Of a stretch of DNA of 64,000 nt, positions 43,843 through 50,956 are shown one piece after another. The number at the start of each line of letters is the position of its first letter. The first letter of the stretch is position 1. Position numbers and translations under genes: made by a program. Location of the stretch: NCBI GenBank assembly GCA_905221605.1, contig CAJNDS010000524.1:62001-126000 (forward strand). Direction: 5' to 3'. Under the pieces are notes generated by a model. It was not told where the DNA came from and did not search any database. It saw only the letters and a program-made list of their open reading frames with translations. The stretch comes from Symbiodinium natans (taxonomy: Eukaryota; Sar; Dinophyceae; Suessiales; Symbiodiniaceae).

Positions 43843-44589
43843 TTAATTTTCATTTTGTTGATTAAGATATGCTTGGTGTTTTTGTGATTTCATGTGTCTA
43901 TTTTTGTTTTGATGTGTATATTTGCTCCCACATTCACAGTTTACAACTTGATTTGCTTGTGCTCTGATTTTTTCTTTGTTATTCTCACGATATATTCTGT
44001 TTCTTTCTAACTTAATTTCTTTATTATTTTCATAGTCTTCTTTCTGCTTTGATAAAATCGCTTCTTTGTTTTCTTCATAATGTTTCTTTTTCATTTGTTT
44101 TATTTCTTCTGGGTGTTCTTCTCTATATTGTTTGCTGTATACATTATGTTCTTCCTTATGTTCCAAATAATACTTTCTATTGTTTTCTTTAACTCTTTCG
44201 GAATTGTCTTCCGCCCATTGCTTCTTACGCACTGCTTTTTCCTCTTGTGTTTCAATTGCCTTTACAATGTTTAAGTTGGCTTTTAGTTGTTCAGTAAATT
44301 CACGCTCAATTGTCTTCGCTTCCAGACTATCCTTACAACTTCTGGTTTCAATGTTAATCATCTCCCAATTGTCCCAGCCCCCATTCTCTCGGATAAACTG
44401 ATAAAGGTATATATTATAATGTCTGTCATTTTCATTTGTAGTCATTCGTTTGTGTTGTGATTTCCGCTTTGAAAAATCAGTTGTATGTCCAACATAGCAA
44501 TCTTTTATGTTCAAATCTTTACAAACAATTTTGTAAAAATGTGTTTTTGTGTATTCAATAGGTTTTGATGGCATATTACCTAATATCAT
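43843..44589 (-). CDS. GIY-YIG endonuclease with C-terminal zinc finger
   Basis: 248 aa from the ATG at 44589 (MILGNMPSKP); a second Met at 44574 is equally possible, and an upstream TTG at 44628 is not needed. The N-terminal domain has 'FYKIVCKD', 'CYVGHTTDFSKRKSQHK' and 'DSLEAKTIEREF', matching the GIY-YIG nuclease core with its Tyr, Arg and Glu. A long Glu/Lys-rich helical linker with repeated 'YREEHPEE'/'HYEENKEA' units follows, ending in a Cys/His finger ('CECGSKYTH', 'NRHMKSQKH'). Such nucleases act in homing or DNA repair in viruses. It starts immediately after the capsid gene and has no TCTA. Confidence 0.85.
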   Translation of the reverse strand: MILGNMPSKPIEYTKTHFYKIVCKDLNIKDCYVGHTTDFSKRKSQHKRMTTNENDRHYNIYLYQFIRENGGWDNWEMINIETRSCKDSLEAKTIEREFTEQLKANLNIVKAIETQEEKAVRKKQWAEDNSERVKENNRKYYLEHKEEHNVYSKQYREEHPEEIKQMKKKHYEENKEAILSKQKEDYENNKEIKLERNRIYRENNKEKIRAQANQVVNCECGSKYTHQNKNRHMKSQKHQAYLNQQNEN

Positions 44590-44620
44590 TAGGTAATTTG
44601 TCTTTAAATGTATCTCAAAA

Positions 44621-46063
44621 TCAGTCAAAAACTTTTAAACCTAAATCCTTAATCTCTAAAATTTGCTCACTCAATAGGGTTAAATAAACACTATCTGGCA
44701 TATTCGTATTAGTTATTGAAGCGTTTGCGGGTTTAACTTTTAATAACATTTGTTGCCCAGCACGTGTATTAATTCCTGTATAACTACTATCCGGCACTTT
44801 TTCAAAGGAGAAAGCAAAGACAAATTGTCTATCGCGATATTGTTTAAAATCAATTGATAAACTATGTTGATGAAACATTGGTAGATTTAATGCCTTTCGT
44901 AAATGATAGTAGCACTCGGTAATCGAAGCACATGGGTATTCTGGATACAATTTAGAACCTAATTGAATCTGAAATTCTAAATCCAAATCGGGGTCATATA
45001 TTCCTTCGTTTGCGGGAAATGATGCCTGTTGTGGATGATAGAAACGACAGAACTCTTTATCACAGTATTCGAATCCTGTGCTTGGGTCTCCACTCTTGTA
45101 AAATGTAACGAATGACGCTACTAATTTAGATACGGAACGAATAACCTGAACGCTAAAATTATCATTTCCTGTTAGTGCCTGTGATTGTGTAATATAAGTG
45201 GTATAAGTAATGGGTAATCCTTTTCCTTCTAACAGATGCTTAACATATTCATTATTCAAATTATTATCAAGGGTGCAAACATCGCAAACAACACGAGCGT
45301 TATTGATTTCCCATTGAATACTTGTATTTCTGTATCTTGCGTTTTCTTGTCCCGCGTCTGCGGGATTAACATTATTTACGAAACGATTGCCTACGGCAGT
45401 GTTCGCGGTATCATCATTATAATCAATAATACAATCAGTTGCATTCGTCACGAGTTCTAATTCAATTGTTAAGTTTCCCATATACTTCAACGGTAAATAT
45501 TTAAATTGAGAAAAGATGCCTGCGAGTGGTTTGAAAGAAACTGTCATTTTGTTTTTAAATCCTTGGCAATTATAACCGTTAACTTCATATTTTAATTCGG
45601 GTGTTACTCCGTCGGCATATAATGTTCTTACTTCGTCATCATATCTATATCCGAAACTTTCGTTTGCTTCGTCTTTTCGTGCTCCTGCAGACATCATTTT
45701 AGAGAACATATGATGAACTCGGTTATAATTATCAAAGTCTTCGACGACTTGATTACCAGCAATAATTCGCATTCGTCTGAAGAAAGAATAAGCGGGTGAT
45801 AGCGGACGAAGTTTATTATCATAATCGCCAAGGTCTAAATTTTGTAATGTAAAGAAAATACGAACCGATTGAGGGTCTAACCATGTATTATCTTCTCCGT
45901 TTAATGAAAATTTCAATACACGGTTACCGCTGTTGCTTTTATAGATATTTGAACCAGTCGGCCAGAATGAGACACTTCGGCGGTCTTGAATGTATGAACT
46001 ACCTTTGTTCAATTTAAAACTTAAATTATCAATGAGGATATCTTCCGGTGCGAACGTTTCCAT
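44621..46063 (-). CDS. MCP: Major capsid protein (double jelly-roll)
   Basis: 480 aa. Forms the pseudo-hexameric capsomers of the icosahedral shell. The N-terminus ('ILIDNLSFKLNKGSSYI', then 'SVSFWPTGSNIY') and the block 'RVLKFSLNGEDNTWLDPQS' followed by 'AYSFFRRMRIIAGNQVVED' are typical of Polinton and polinton-like major capsid proteins. The length suits two jelly-rolls, the second beginning around 'VVCDVCTLDNNLNNEYV'. TCTA (46081-46084) lies 17 nt before the ATG. Upstream on the same strand are a 64-aa protein and the lipase-like gene; downstream the GIY-YIG gene follows with almost no gap. Confidence 0.93.
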   Translation of the reverse strand: METFAPEDILIDNLSFKLNKGSSYIQDRRSVSFWPTGSNIYKSNSGNRVLKFSLNGEDNTWLDPQSVRIFFTLQNLDLGDYDNKLRPLSPAYSFFRRMRIIAGNQVVEDFDNYNRVHHMFSKMMSAGARKDEANESFGYRYDDEVRTLYADGVTPELKYEVNGYNCQGFKNKMTVSFKPLAGIFSQFKYLPLKYMGNLTIELELVTNATDCIIDYNDDTANTAVGNRFVNNVNPADAGQENARYRNTSIQWEINNARVVCDVCTLDNNLNNEYVKHLLEGKGLPITYTTYITQSQALTGNDNFSVQVIRSVSKLVASFVTFYKSGDPSTGFEYCDKEFCRFYHPQQASFPANEGIYDPDLDLEFQIQLGSKLYPEYPCASITECYYHLRKALNLPMFHQHSLSIDFKQYRDRQFVFAFSFEKVPDSSYTGINTRAGQQMLLKVKPANASITNTNMPDSVYLTLLSEQILEIKDLGLKVFD

Positions 46064-46107
46064 TTTTATATATTTATGATTAGATAGTTAATATTTTTAT
46101 AATAAAT

Positions 46108-46302
46108 TTAATCAAATAAATTAAACTTAATTTTATTTTCGGTTTTATTATTGTCTTTCTTTGTTTTAATGGTCTCTTTCAGTTTCATCTCTCCGCCATC
46201 TTCTACGATTTTTCGTATTTCCTCGTAGCTGTTCTGCTTAAACTTTTTCTCGGACTTTGGCTTCTCCACCTTCTCATATGATGTTGTTTTATAAGCAAAC
46301 AT
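46108..46302 (-). CDS. Small basic protein (64 aa)
   Basis: ATG at 46302 with TCTA (46316-46319) 13 nt before it. Lys/Glu-rich and helical, ending 'NKIKFNLFD', which resembles the C-terminal end of the neighbouring capsid protein ('GLKVFD'). Between the lipase-like and capsid genes, so probably a small virion or assembly protein. No family recognised. Confidence 0.6.
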   Translation of the reverse strand: MFAYKTTSYEKVEKPKSEKKFKQNSYEEIRKIVEDGGEMKLKETIKTKKDNNKTENKIKFNLFD

Positions 46303-46326
46303 TATTAATATTATTTAGAAAAGATT

Positions 46327-46968
46327 TTAATCAAACTGTTGCATAAATTCTTCTTGTGTTACTGGTAAATTACCGGCTTTGTTATGAACATTTCCTATAT
46401 CTTGATATGAATGATTTTGTAAAGGGTCTAACGTTCCTTTGTTTAATGTGAAACTGCCTTTATCAAACATACTAACAACGTCGCCCGCTTTTCTTATTCT
46501 TAGGTTTGTTCCTGTGTCTTCTGGGCGTTGTCCTGAAACAAAAGGCGAACCATAACTTCTACTTCTAAATATATTGTCATAATCATTATTTATTTGTTGT
46601 CCCACCGCCGAACCTAAGCTATGGCTTATTATATCAGTAATTCCCGTGAGTTTTTTACCATCAACTTCTATAGTCCCGTCTTTAATAAACTTATCAACGT
46701 CCTTATATCTTTTTGTTTGTTGTGTTTGATACAACGGTAATTTTAAATCGTCATAAACATCTCTCCCGCTTTTTGTTCCCGCTATGTATAAAATAGAACC
46801 GTTTTGATAAATCCCTTCTGGGTTTTCATAAGCAAGTCTTAATCCTTGCGTATCGGTTAAAAACGTTTCGGTTCCTGCTAATTCTTCCCTAACTTCGTCA
46901 TTAATCTTATTTCTTGTATTAGGTGCTTCGTATAATAAGCCATCATTTCTTCTTTTATGTTTGTGCAT
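46327..46968 (-). CDS. Lipase-like alpha/beta-hydrolase
   Basis: 213 aa. The nucleophile elbow is 'SHSLGSAVG' (class 3 lipase type, His-Ser-Leu-Gly). Before it lies 'ILYIAGTKSGRDVYDD', which fits the oxyanion strand. A later 'IRKAGDVVSMF' supplies a candidate Asp and 'PLQNHSYQDI' a candidate His, completing a Ser-Asp-His triad. Similar lipases are known from some virophages and could act on membranes during entry or exit. TCTA (46976-46979) lies 7 nt before the ATG. Divergent from the penton gene across 41 bp. Enzyme class is inferred from motif order. Confidence 0.75.
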   Translation of the reverse strand: MHKHKRRNDGLLYEAPNTRNKINDEVREELAGTETFLTDTQGLRLAYENPEGIYQNGSILYIAGTKSGRDVYDDLKLPLYQTQQTKRYKDVDKFIKDGTIEVDGKKLTGITDIISHSLGSAVGQQINNDYDNIFRSRSYGSPFVSGQRPEDTGTNLRIRKAGDVVSMFDKGSFTLNKGTLDPLQNHSYQDIGNVHNKAGNLPVTQEEFMQQFD

Positions 46969-47009
46969 TATAAAATAGATTATAAAATATTTTCTTTTAT
47001 TATTATATA

Positions 47010-47846
47010 ATGCTTAAATTCAAAAAGGTTTATATTGATAGTAGTTATAAAGTCAATGGCACTTCATCCGAATTTACGATAGACTTGCCTGAAACTGTCC
47101 AACTTGAAGATAATATGTTATGTCAAATACATGAGGTAAGTATTCCGCATTCTTGGTATTCAATAAACAGCACAAATAACAATATTTATTGGAGACATCA
47201 AGTTATACCCCCTGGTGTTATAGCGGGTGTTACTTATCGTAAAGTAACAATTCCCGAAGGTAATTATACAGCGGTAGATTTAGCACAAACCATACAAATA
47301 GCGATTAATCTATTAGTGGATACAAACGACAGACCTAACACATATTCTTTAAGTTACAACACATCAACTAACAAATTTACAATCAGTTCTAATTATGCAA
47401 CAGTTATTTTTGTTCTTCTCACTGATGGGGAAGTTGCGCCAGTGGCAAATTTGTTTAGTGACCCCGTTGATGTTAATAACTTATATTCATTAAACCGCGT
47501 GATTGGTAACACAACCCCACCAACCGACGCTTATACTAATGTAGCACCTTATACAACTAATTTTATTGATTTAACACCTGTTAAAAATGTTTATTTGCAT
47601 TGTAATGAAATTAGCAACTATAACCAATTAACAGTAGCGGGTAACTCAAGTATTATAAAAAAGATTCCCGTTAATGTTCCTTACTTAGGGGTCATTAATG
47701 ATTGCGAGTTGAGCGTTGTTGATTATATTGACGTCTCTAACAAATTATTAAGAAGATTAAATTTTCGTCTTACTGACCATCTTAACCAAAATATTAATTT
47801 AAACGAGGTGGATGTTTCATTCACGATAACATTTTTTAAAGGTTAA
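47010..47846 (+). CDS. mCP: Minor capsid (penton) protein, single jelly-roll
   Basis: 278 aa. Occupies the capsid vertices. The start 'KFKKVYIDSSYKVNGTSSEF' region, then 'ELPETV'-like 'DLPETVQLEDNMLC' and 'VSIPHSWYSIN', is the signature opening of Polinton penton proteins. 'VTIPEGNYTAVDLAQTI' follows, and the rest is beta-rich. Upstream is TCTT (46993-46996), 13 nt before the ATG, a one-base variant of the late TCTA signal. It opens the plus-strand block of probable virion genes that runs to the right end. Confidence 0.9.
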   Translation: MLKFKKVYIDSSYKVNGTSSEFTIDLPETVQLEDNMLCQIHEVSIPHSWYSINSTNNNIYWRHQVIPPGVIAGVTYRKVTIPEGNYTAVDLAQTIQIAINLLVDTNDRPNTYSLSYNTSTNKFTISSNYATVIFVLLTDGEVAPVANLFSDPVDVNNLYSLNRVIGNTTPPTDAYTNVAPYTTNFIDLTPVKNVYLHCNEISNYNQLTVAGNSSIIKKIPVNVPYLGVINDCELSVVDYIDVSNKLLRRLNFRLTDHLNQNINLNEVDVSFTITFFKG

Positions 47847-47876
47847 AATAACATATAAAATTTCTATATAGAATAT

Positions 47877-48467
47877 ATGGAAACGATTAATAATGAAGTT
47901 CAAGAAAGTCAAAATGAAGAAGCAAATGAAAAGGTGGTTGAAAATATTATTGAAGAAGCGACCGAACCACAACCCACACAAGAAATTAAACAAGAGGAAG
48001 CAAAGCAAGAAGAAGCGGAAGAGAAACCGAAACCAAAAGCAACGGCGAAAAAACTACCGAGAACAGTAAAGGTCGTAGAGATGGTAAATTGTCCCGACTG
48101 TGATAAAAAGATGTTACCCAAGAGCTTAAAACATTCGCATCCGAGAAATTGTAAAGGTCAGCCTTCGGAAACATTGCCCGTTAATAAACAGAAAAACTCG
48201 TATGGGTCTAAACTGAAGGAACAGATGAGAAAAGAAATACAGGAAGAAATGAAAAGCAAATATCAAAACAAAGAAAACGAAATAATACAACATAGCGAAG
48301 ACATTGAAGTGAAAACTAAAGCACCAAAACAACCCGTCGTAATGAAACAGCCAGAGCGACAATTAACAGCAAGCGAGCTATTACAACAGTCATACAACGA
48401 AATGAAGAAATTGAAGCAACAAGAGAAAGCCGAGAAAATAGCAAGGTTTAAAACAAGCATGTTTTAA
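47877..48467 (+). CDS. Lys/Glu-rich protein with zinc finger (196 aa)
   Basis: ATG at 47877, with TCTA (47863-47866) 10 nt before it, inside a small TTCTATATAGAA palindrome. The N-terminal ~60 residues are acidic with many Gln/Glu, then 'NCPDCDKKMLPKSLKHSHPRN' forms a Cys-Cys-His-Cys finger, followed by a long basic helical tail. The finger resembles those in the polymerase and the protein at 36642. Likely a DNA-associated virion protein, by position and charge only. Confidence 0.7.
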   Translation: METINNEVQESQNEEANEKVVENIIEEATEPQPTQEIKQEEAKQEEAEEKPKPKATAKKLPRTVKVVEMVNCPDCDKKMLPKSLKHSHPRNCKGQPSETLPVNKQKNSYGSKLKEQMRKEIQEEMKSKYQNKENEIIQHSEDIEVKTKAPKQPVVMKQPERQLTASELLQQSYNEMKKLKQQEKAEKIARFKTSMF

Positions 48468-48505
48468 ATTATATTTAATAATTATTATCTACTATTGAAT
48501 ATAAT
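48467..48505. terminator. Intercistronic hairpin
   Basis: 13-bp arms (48468-48480 and 48493-48505) with one G-T-type mismatch, filling the gap between the stop at 48467 and the ATG at 48506. The TCTA of the next gene (48488-48491) sits in the loop. Confidence 0.75.
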
Positions 48506-48826
48506 ATGAGCATTTTTAAGAGCAAACCAGAGATGAGACGTATGCCTATGGTAGAACAATATTACGATTTAGAAGAATCAATCGGAGTAGCAAGTCGGAA
48601 GAAAGAACTCGAAGACATGAAGTTAAGAATAGAAGAAGCGGAAAACAGAGCTAAGAACGTAGCGTTAAGGAACGATTGGATAAAACATCAGAAGAAGTCA
48701 ATATATCAAGGTCAGTTAGATGATATCAATAGACAATTAGAGAGACCATCAATGCCAGTAAGAACGAAAGAGGAACTGATGAAACGCCAAGATGAATTAA
48801 AAACTATAATGAAAGAAATAATTTAA
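48506..48826 (+). CDS. Small helical protein (106 aa)
   Basis: ATG at 48506, TCTA 14 nt before it. Almost wholly helical and charged ('KKELEDMKLRIEEAENRAK'), with a likely coiled coil at residues 30-60 and a second helix at the end. Sits in the structural block; probably a scaffold or minor virion component. No family recognised. Confidence 0.65.
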   Translation: MSIFKSKPEMRRMPMVEQYYDLEESIGVASRKKELEDMKLRIEEAENRAKNVALRNDWIKHQKKSIYQGQLDDINRQLERPSMPVRTKEELMKRQDELKTIMKEII

Positions 48827-48842
48827 ATCTAACTTTAAATAT

Positions 48843-49622
48843 ATGATTAAAACATTAAAGTCAGAATTAAATTTACGTCCAACATACGACGAGCTAGTCG
48901 GTATGATTGAAAGCCAAGGCGACCCTAACAGACCACCAATTGAAAAAATAATTGACAGAAGAGCTACATTATTTCGTAATAATCAGTTCGGTAGTCAGTT
49001 AGATAACGTTGATTTTTTAGGATTGAAGAAACAAGAAGAAGACAAATTAAAAGAAGAAATGAGACAAACACAACTGAGACAAACGGCAGTAGCAAGAGGG
49101 ACATCGGTAGGAATGCTAAACGCTCAGACGTCAGTAAGTTCATCAATGCCAAGTGGTGCAACAACACCATTTTTAGATGTAGGTTCAACGCCTTCGGAAA
49201 GTGAAGTTCCAAGTTTAGCCATAGAACAGATTGATGCAATAAGAGCAGAGTTAGAACGACACAACCAATTTATTAGGAATACGTCATCATCAACAGCCAA
49301 TGAAGCAAGTAGTGAATTGAGAGAAGTAGGTGACCAAGAAATACCGGACGGCGTAATTTTAGAAGATGAATTAGAAGAAGATGATGACGATGAAATTCCA
49401 CCGTTAGAAAGTATGCCACCTTCAAGAGATGCGAGAGGAGTTAGATTAAGCAAAGTATCAAAAAGAATTAGAGGCAAACAAACCCCAACAACAGAAATAC
49501 AACCTTCAACAAGTTCATCAAGCACAGCAAAAGACATATTAGTGAGTGGAGCAAAAGCAGGAGTAGAAACATTAGCAAAAGCAGGAGCAACAGCATTAGC
49601 AAAATCATTTTTACCAGTTTGA
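48843..49622 (+). CDS. Probable virion protein, LRPT family member 1 (259 aa)
   Basis: ATG at 48843, TCTA (48828-48831) 11 nt before it. The N-terminus 'LNLRPTYDELVGMIE' and later 'QLDNVDF' resemble the N-terminus of the next gene ('LRLRPTFEQIEREAR', 'LLDEVDF'), suggesting duplication or a shared docking motif. The middle is Ser/Glu-rich and likely disordered, with an acidic patch ('EDELEEDDDDEIPPLE'). The last ~30 residues are an Ala/Gly/Lys-rich amphipathic helix ('GAKAGVETLAKAGATALAK') that could bind membrane or DNA. Confidence 0.65.
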   Translation: MIKTLKSELNLRPTYDELVGMIESQGDPNRPPIEKIIDRRATLFRNNQFGSQLDNVDFLGLKKQEEDKLKEEMRQTQLRQTAVARGTSVGMLNAQTSVSSSMPSGATTPFLDVGSTPSESEVPSLAIEQIDAIRAELERHNQFIRNTSSSTANEASSELREVGDQEIPDGVILEDELEEDDDDEIPPLESMPPSRDARGVRLSKVSKRIRGKQTPTTEIQPSTSSSSTAKDILVSGAKAGVETLAKAGATALAKSFLPV

Positions 49623-49624
49623 GC

Positions 49625-49653
49625 ATATAAAATAAAATTATCTTATTTTATAT
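49625..49653. terminator. Intercistronic hairpin
   Basis: Perfect 11-bp arms, ATATAAAATAA (49625-49635) and its complement (49643-49653), with a 7-nt loop. It starts 3 nt after the stop and ends 3 nt before the next ATG. Confidence 0.75.
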
Positions 49654-49656
49654 TAT

Positions 49657-50478
49657 ATGTTACGGTTACGCCCGACTTTTGAACAAATTGAACGAGAAGC
49701 GAGAACAAGCAGATTAAGAATATTACCAGAACGACAAAGAAGAACACAACAAGGGATATTATTAGATGAGGTCGATTTTGATGATTTTGATTTAGGGAAA
49801 TACGATAGGAAAACCTTATTATTGAATGAAAACCCAGAGAAGGGAACACAAACAGATGCGTTCAATGAAACGCCAAGTATAACAGAAAGCGAAAGTATGA
49901 GAACGCCAGAAGAAGAAATAAAAGAACAGATAGAAGAAGAAGAAGAAGAAGAAGAAGAAGAAGCCGAAAGCGAAAACATAGCTGAAAACCAACAAGAAGG
50001 CGAAAGAGAAAGAACGCAAAAGAAATCAGCAATGCGAAGAGTTTATGATGCCATGTTTGGAGATGATGAGTTTAAAGAAGAAAGAGAAGAAATGCGAAGC
50101 AGAAGGCAACAAATAGATGAAGATGGTTTAGAACGTGAAACACCTATTGAACCACAAAAGAGTGAAGAGAGCGATAACAGTTTGCCTATGAATGTTAAAA
50201 AATCTTATGAGCCTTCATCGGAATCATCAAGTTCTCGTAGAAGTTCGAACAGAAGTGCATTATTGCCCGTTGAAGAAGAAGCATTAAGCGAATACATTCA
50301 TTCATCACCACCTGAAACAGTTCAAAGTTCTGTGCGGAGTGATAGGACTATTGAATATGTTGATGAACCATCGCCGCCTCAAAGCGTTGTTAGTTCTCGT
50401 AGAAGTCAAGAAACCATTGAGTATATAAGAAGCAGAACGAGTTCAAGGCGTTCAAGTGGTCAATCTGTAAGTTCCTAA
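49657..50478 (+). CDS. Probable virion protein, LRPT family member 2 (273 aa)
   Basis: ATG at 49657, TCTT (49641-49644) 12 nt before it. The N-terminus shares the LRPT(Y/F) and LD-x-VDF motifs with the preceding gene. Residues about 85-110 are a Glu run and the C-terminal third is Ser/Arg-rich with imperfect repeats ('SSRRSSNRS', 'VVSSRRSQETIEYI', 'RTSSRRSSGQS'), resembling SR-type or DNA-condensing tails. Arg/Ser repeats suggest phosphorylation-controlled nucleic-acid binding (inference). Confidence 0.65.
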   Translation: MLRLRPTFEQIEREARTSRLRILPERQRRTQQGILLDEVDFDDFDLGKYDRKTLLLNENPEKGTQTDAFNETPSITESESMRTPEEEIKEQIEEEEEEEEEEAESENIAENQQEGERERTQKKSAMRRVYDAMFGDDEFKEEREEMRSRRQQIDEDGLERETPIEPQKSEESDNSLPMNVKKSYEPSSESSSSRRSSNRSALLPVEEEALSEYIHSSPPETVQSSVRSDRTIEYVDEPSPPQSVVSSRRSQETIEYIRSRTSSRRSSGQSVSS

Positions 50479-50520
50479 GCCAAGAAATAACAGAACCGAG
50501 GTAATGAAAAATCATTGAAC

Positions 50521-50546
50521 AAAAAGACTTAAAGACTTGAAGCCTT
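50521..50546 (+). promoter_or_regulatory. Putative early promoter motif, copy 3
   Basis: AAAAAGACTT followed by AAAGACTTGAAGCCTT, ending 16 nt before the ATG at 50563. An ATG at 50550 opens only a three-codon frame and is not the start. Confidence 0.75.
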
Positions 50547-50562
50547 AATATGGTAAGCTAAA

Positions 50563-50940
50563 ATGAAAGAGCCACTGTGTAGATTTATAGAGTGTGAGGT
50601 CTGTAGAATATTCAACGGAACTGCACTTTACAGAAAAGAATATTTCAACAGACATTTGAACAGTAAAGCACATAAATTAAATGAAGAGCTTAAAGCAGTT
50701 TCAGACAAGTTTAAAAACGAGAAAGACGAAAAGAAACGAGATACATTGTTTAAGGAGCTTGAAAAAATATGCGAAAAGCAAACGAAAACCAGAAAATCAA
50801 AATCTTTGGATATAAACAGAGACCTGACAGATAAAGAACGAGACGAATATCTCAAACAGCGACAATCTGAACAAGACGAATATATTAAACAACGACAATC
50901 TGAGCGAGAAGAAAGACGGAAAATTAGAAACAAAACATGA
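50563..50940 (+). CDS. U1-like zinc-finger protein, early class (125 aa)
   Basis: ATG at 50563, with the early motif 16 nt upstream. The N-terminus has 'ECEVCRIFNGT' then 'YFNRHLNSKAHKL', a matrin/U1-type Cys2-His2 finger. The rest is a highly charged helix ending in two 11-residue repeats ('DEYLKQRQSEQ', 'DEYIKQRQSER') and a basic tail. It ends 16 nt before the right terminal repeat. Together with the polymerase and two other early-class genes it probably acts in replication or early regulation (inference). Confidence 0.7.
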   Translation: MKEPLCRFIECEVCRIFNGTALYRKEYFNRHLNSKAHKLNEELKAVSDKFKNEKDEKKRDTLFKELEKICEKQTKTRKSKSLDINRDLTDKERDEYLKQRQSEQDEYIKQRQSEREERRKIRNKT

Positions 50941-50956
50941 AAGTCAAAACTTACAA

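Noticed and set aside
47909-48460. Minus-strand frames opposite the 47877 gene
   Set aside because: Antisense shadows of a Lys/Glu-rich gene, giving Ser/Phe-rich nonsense.
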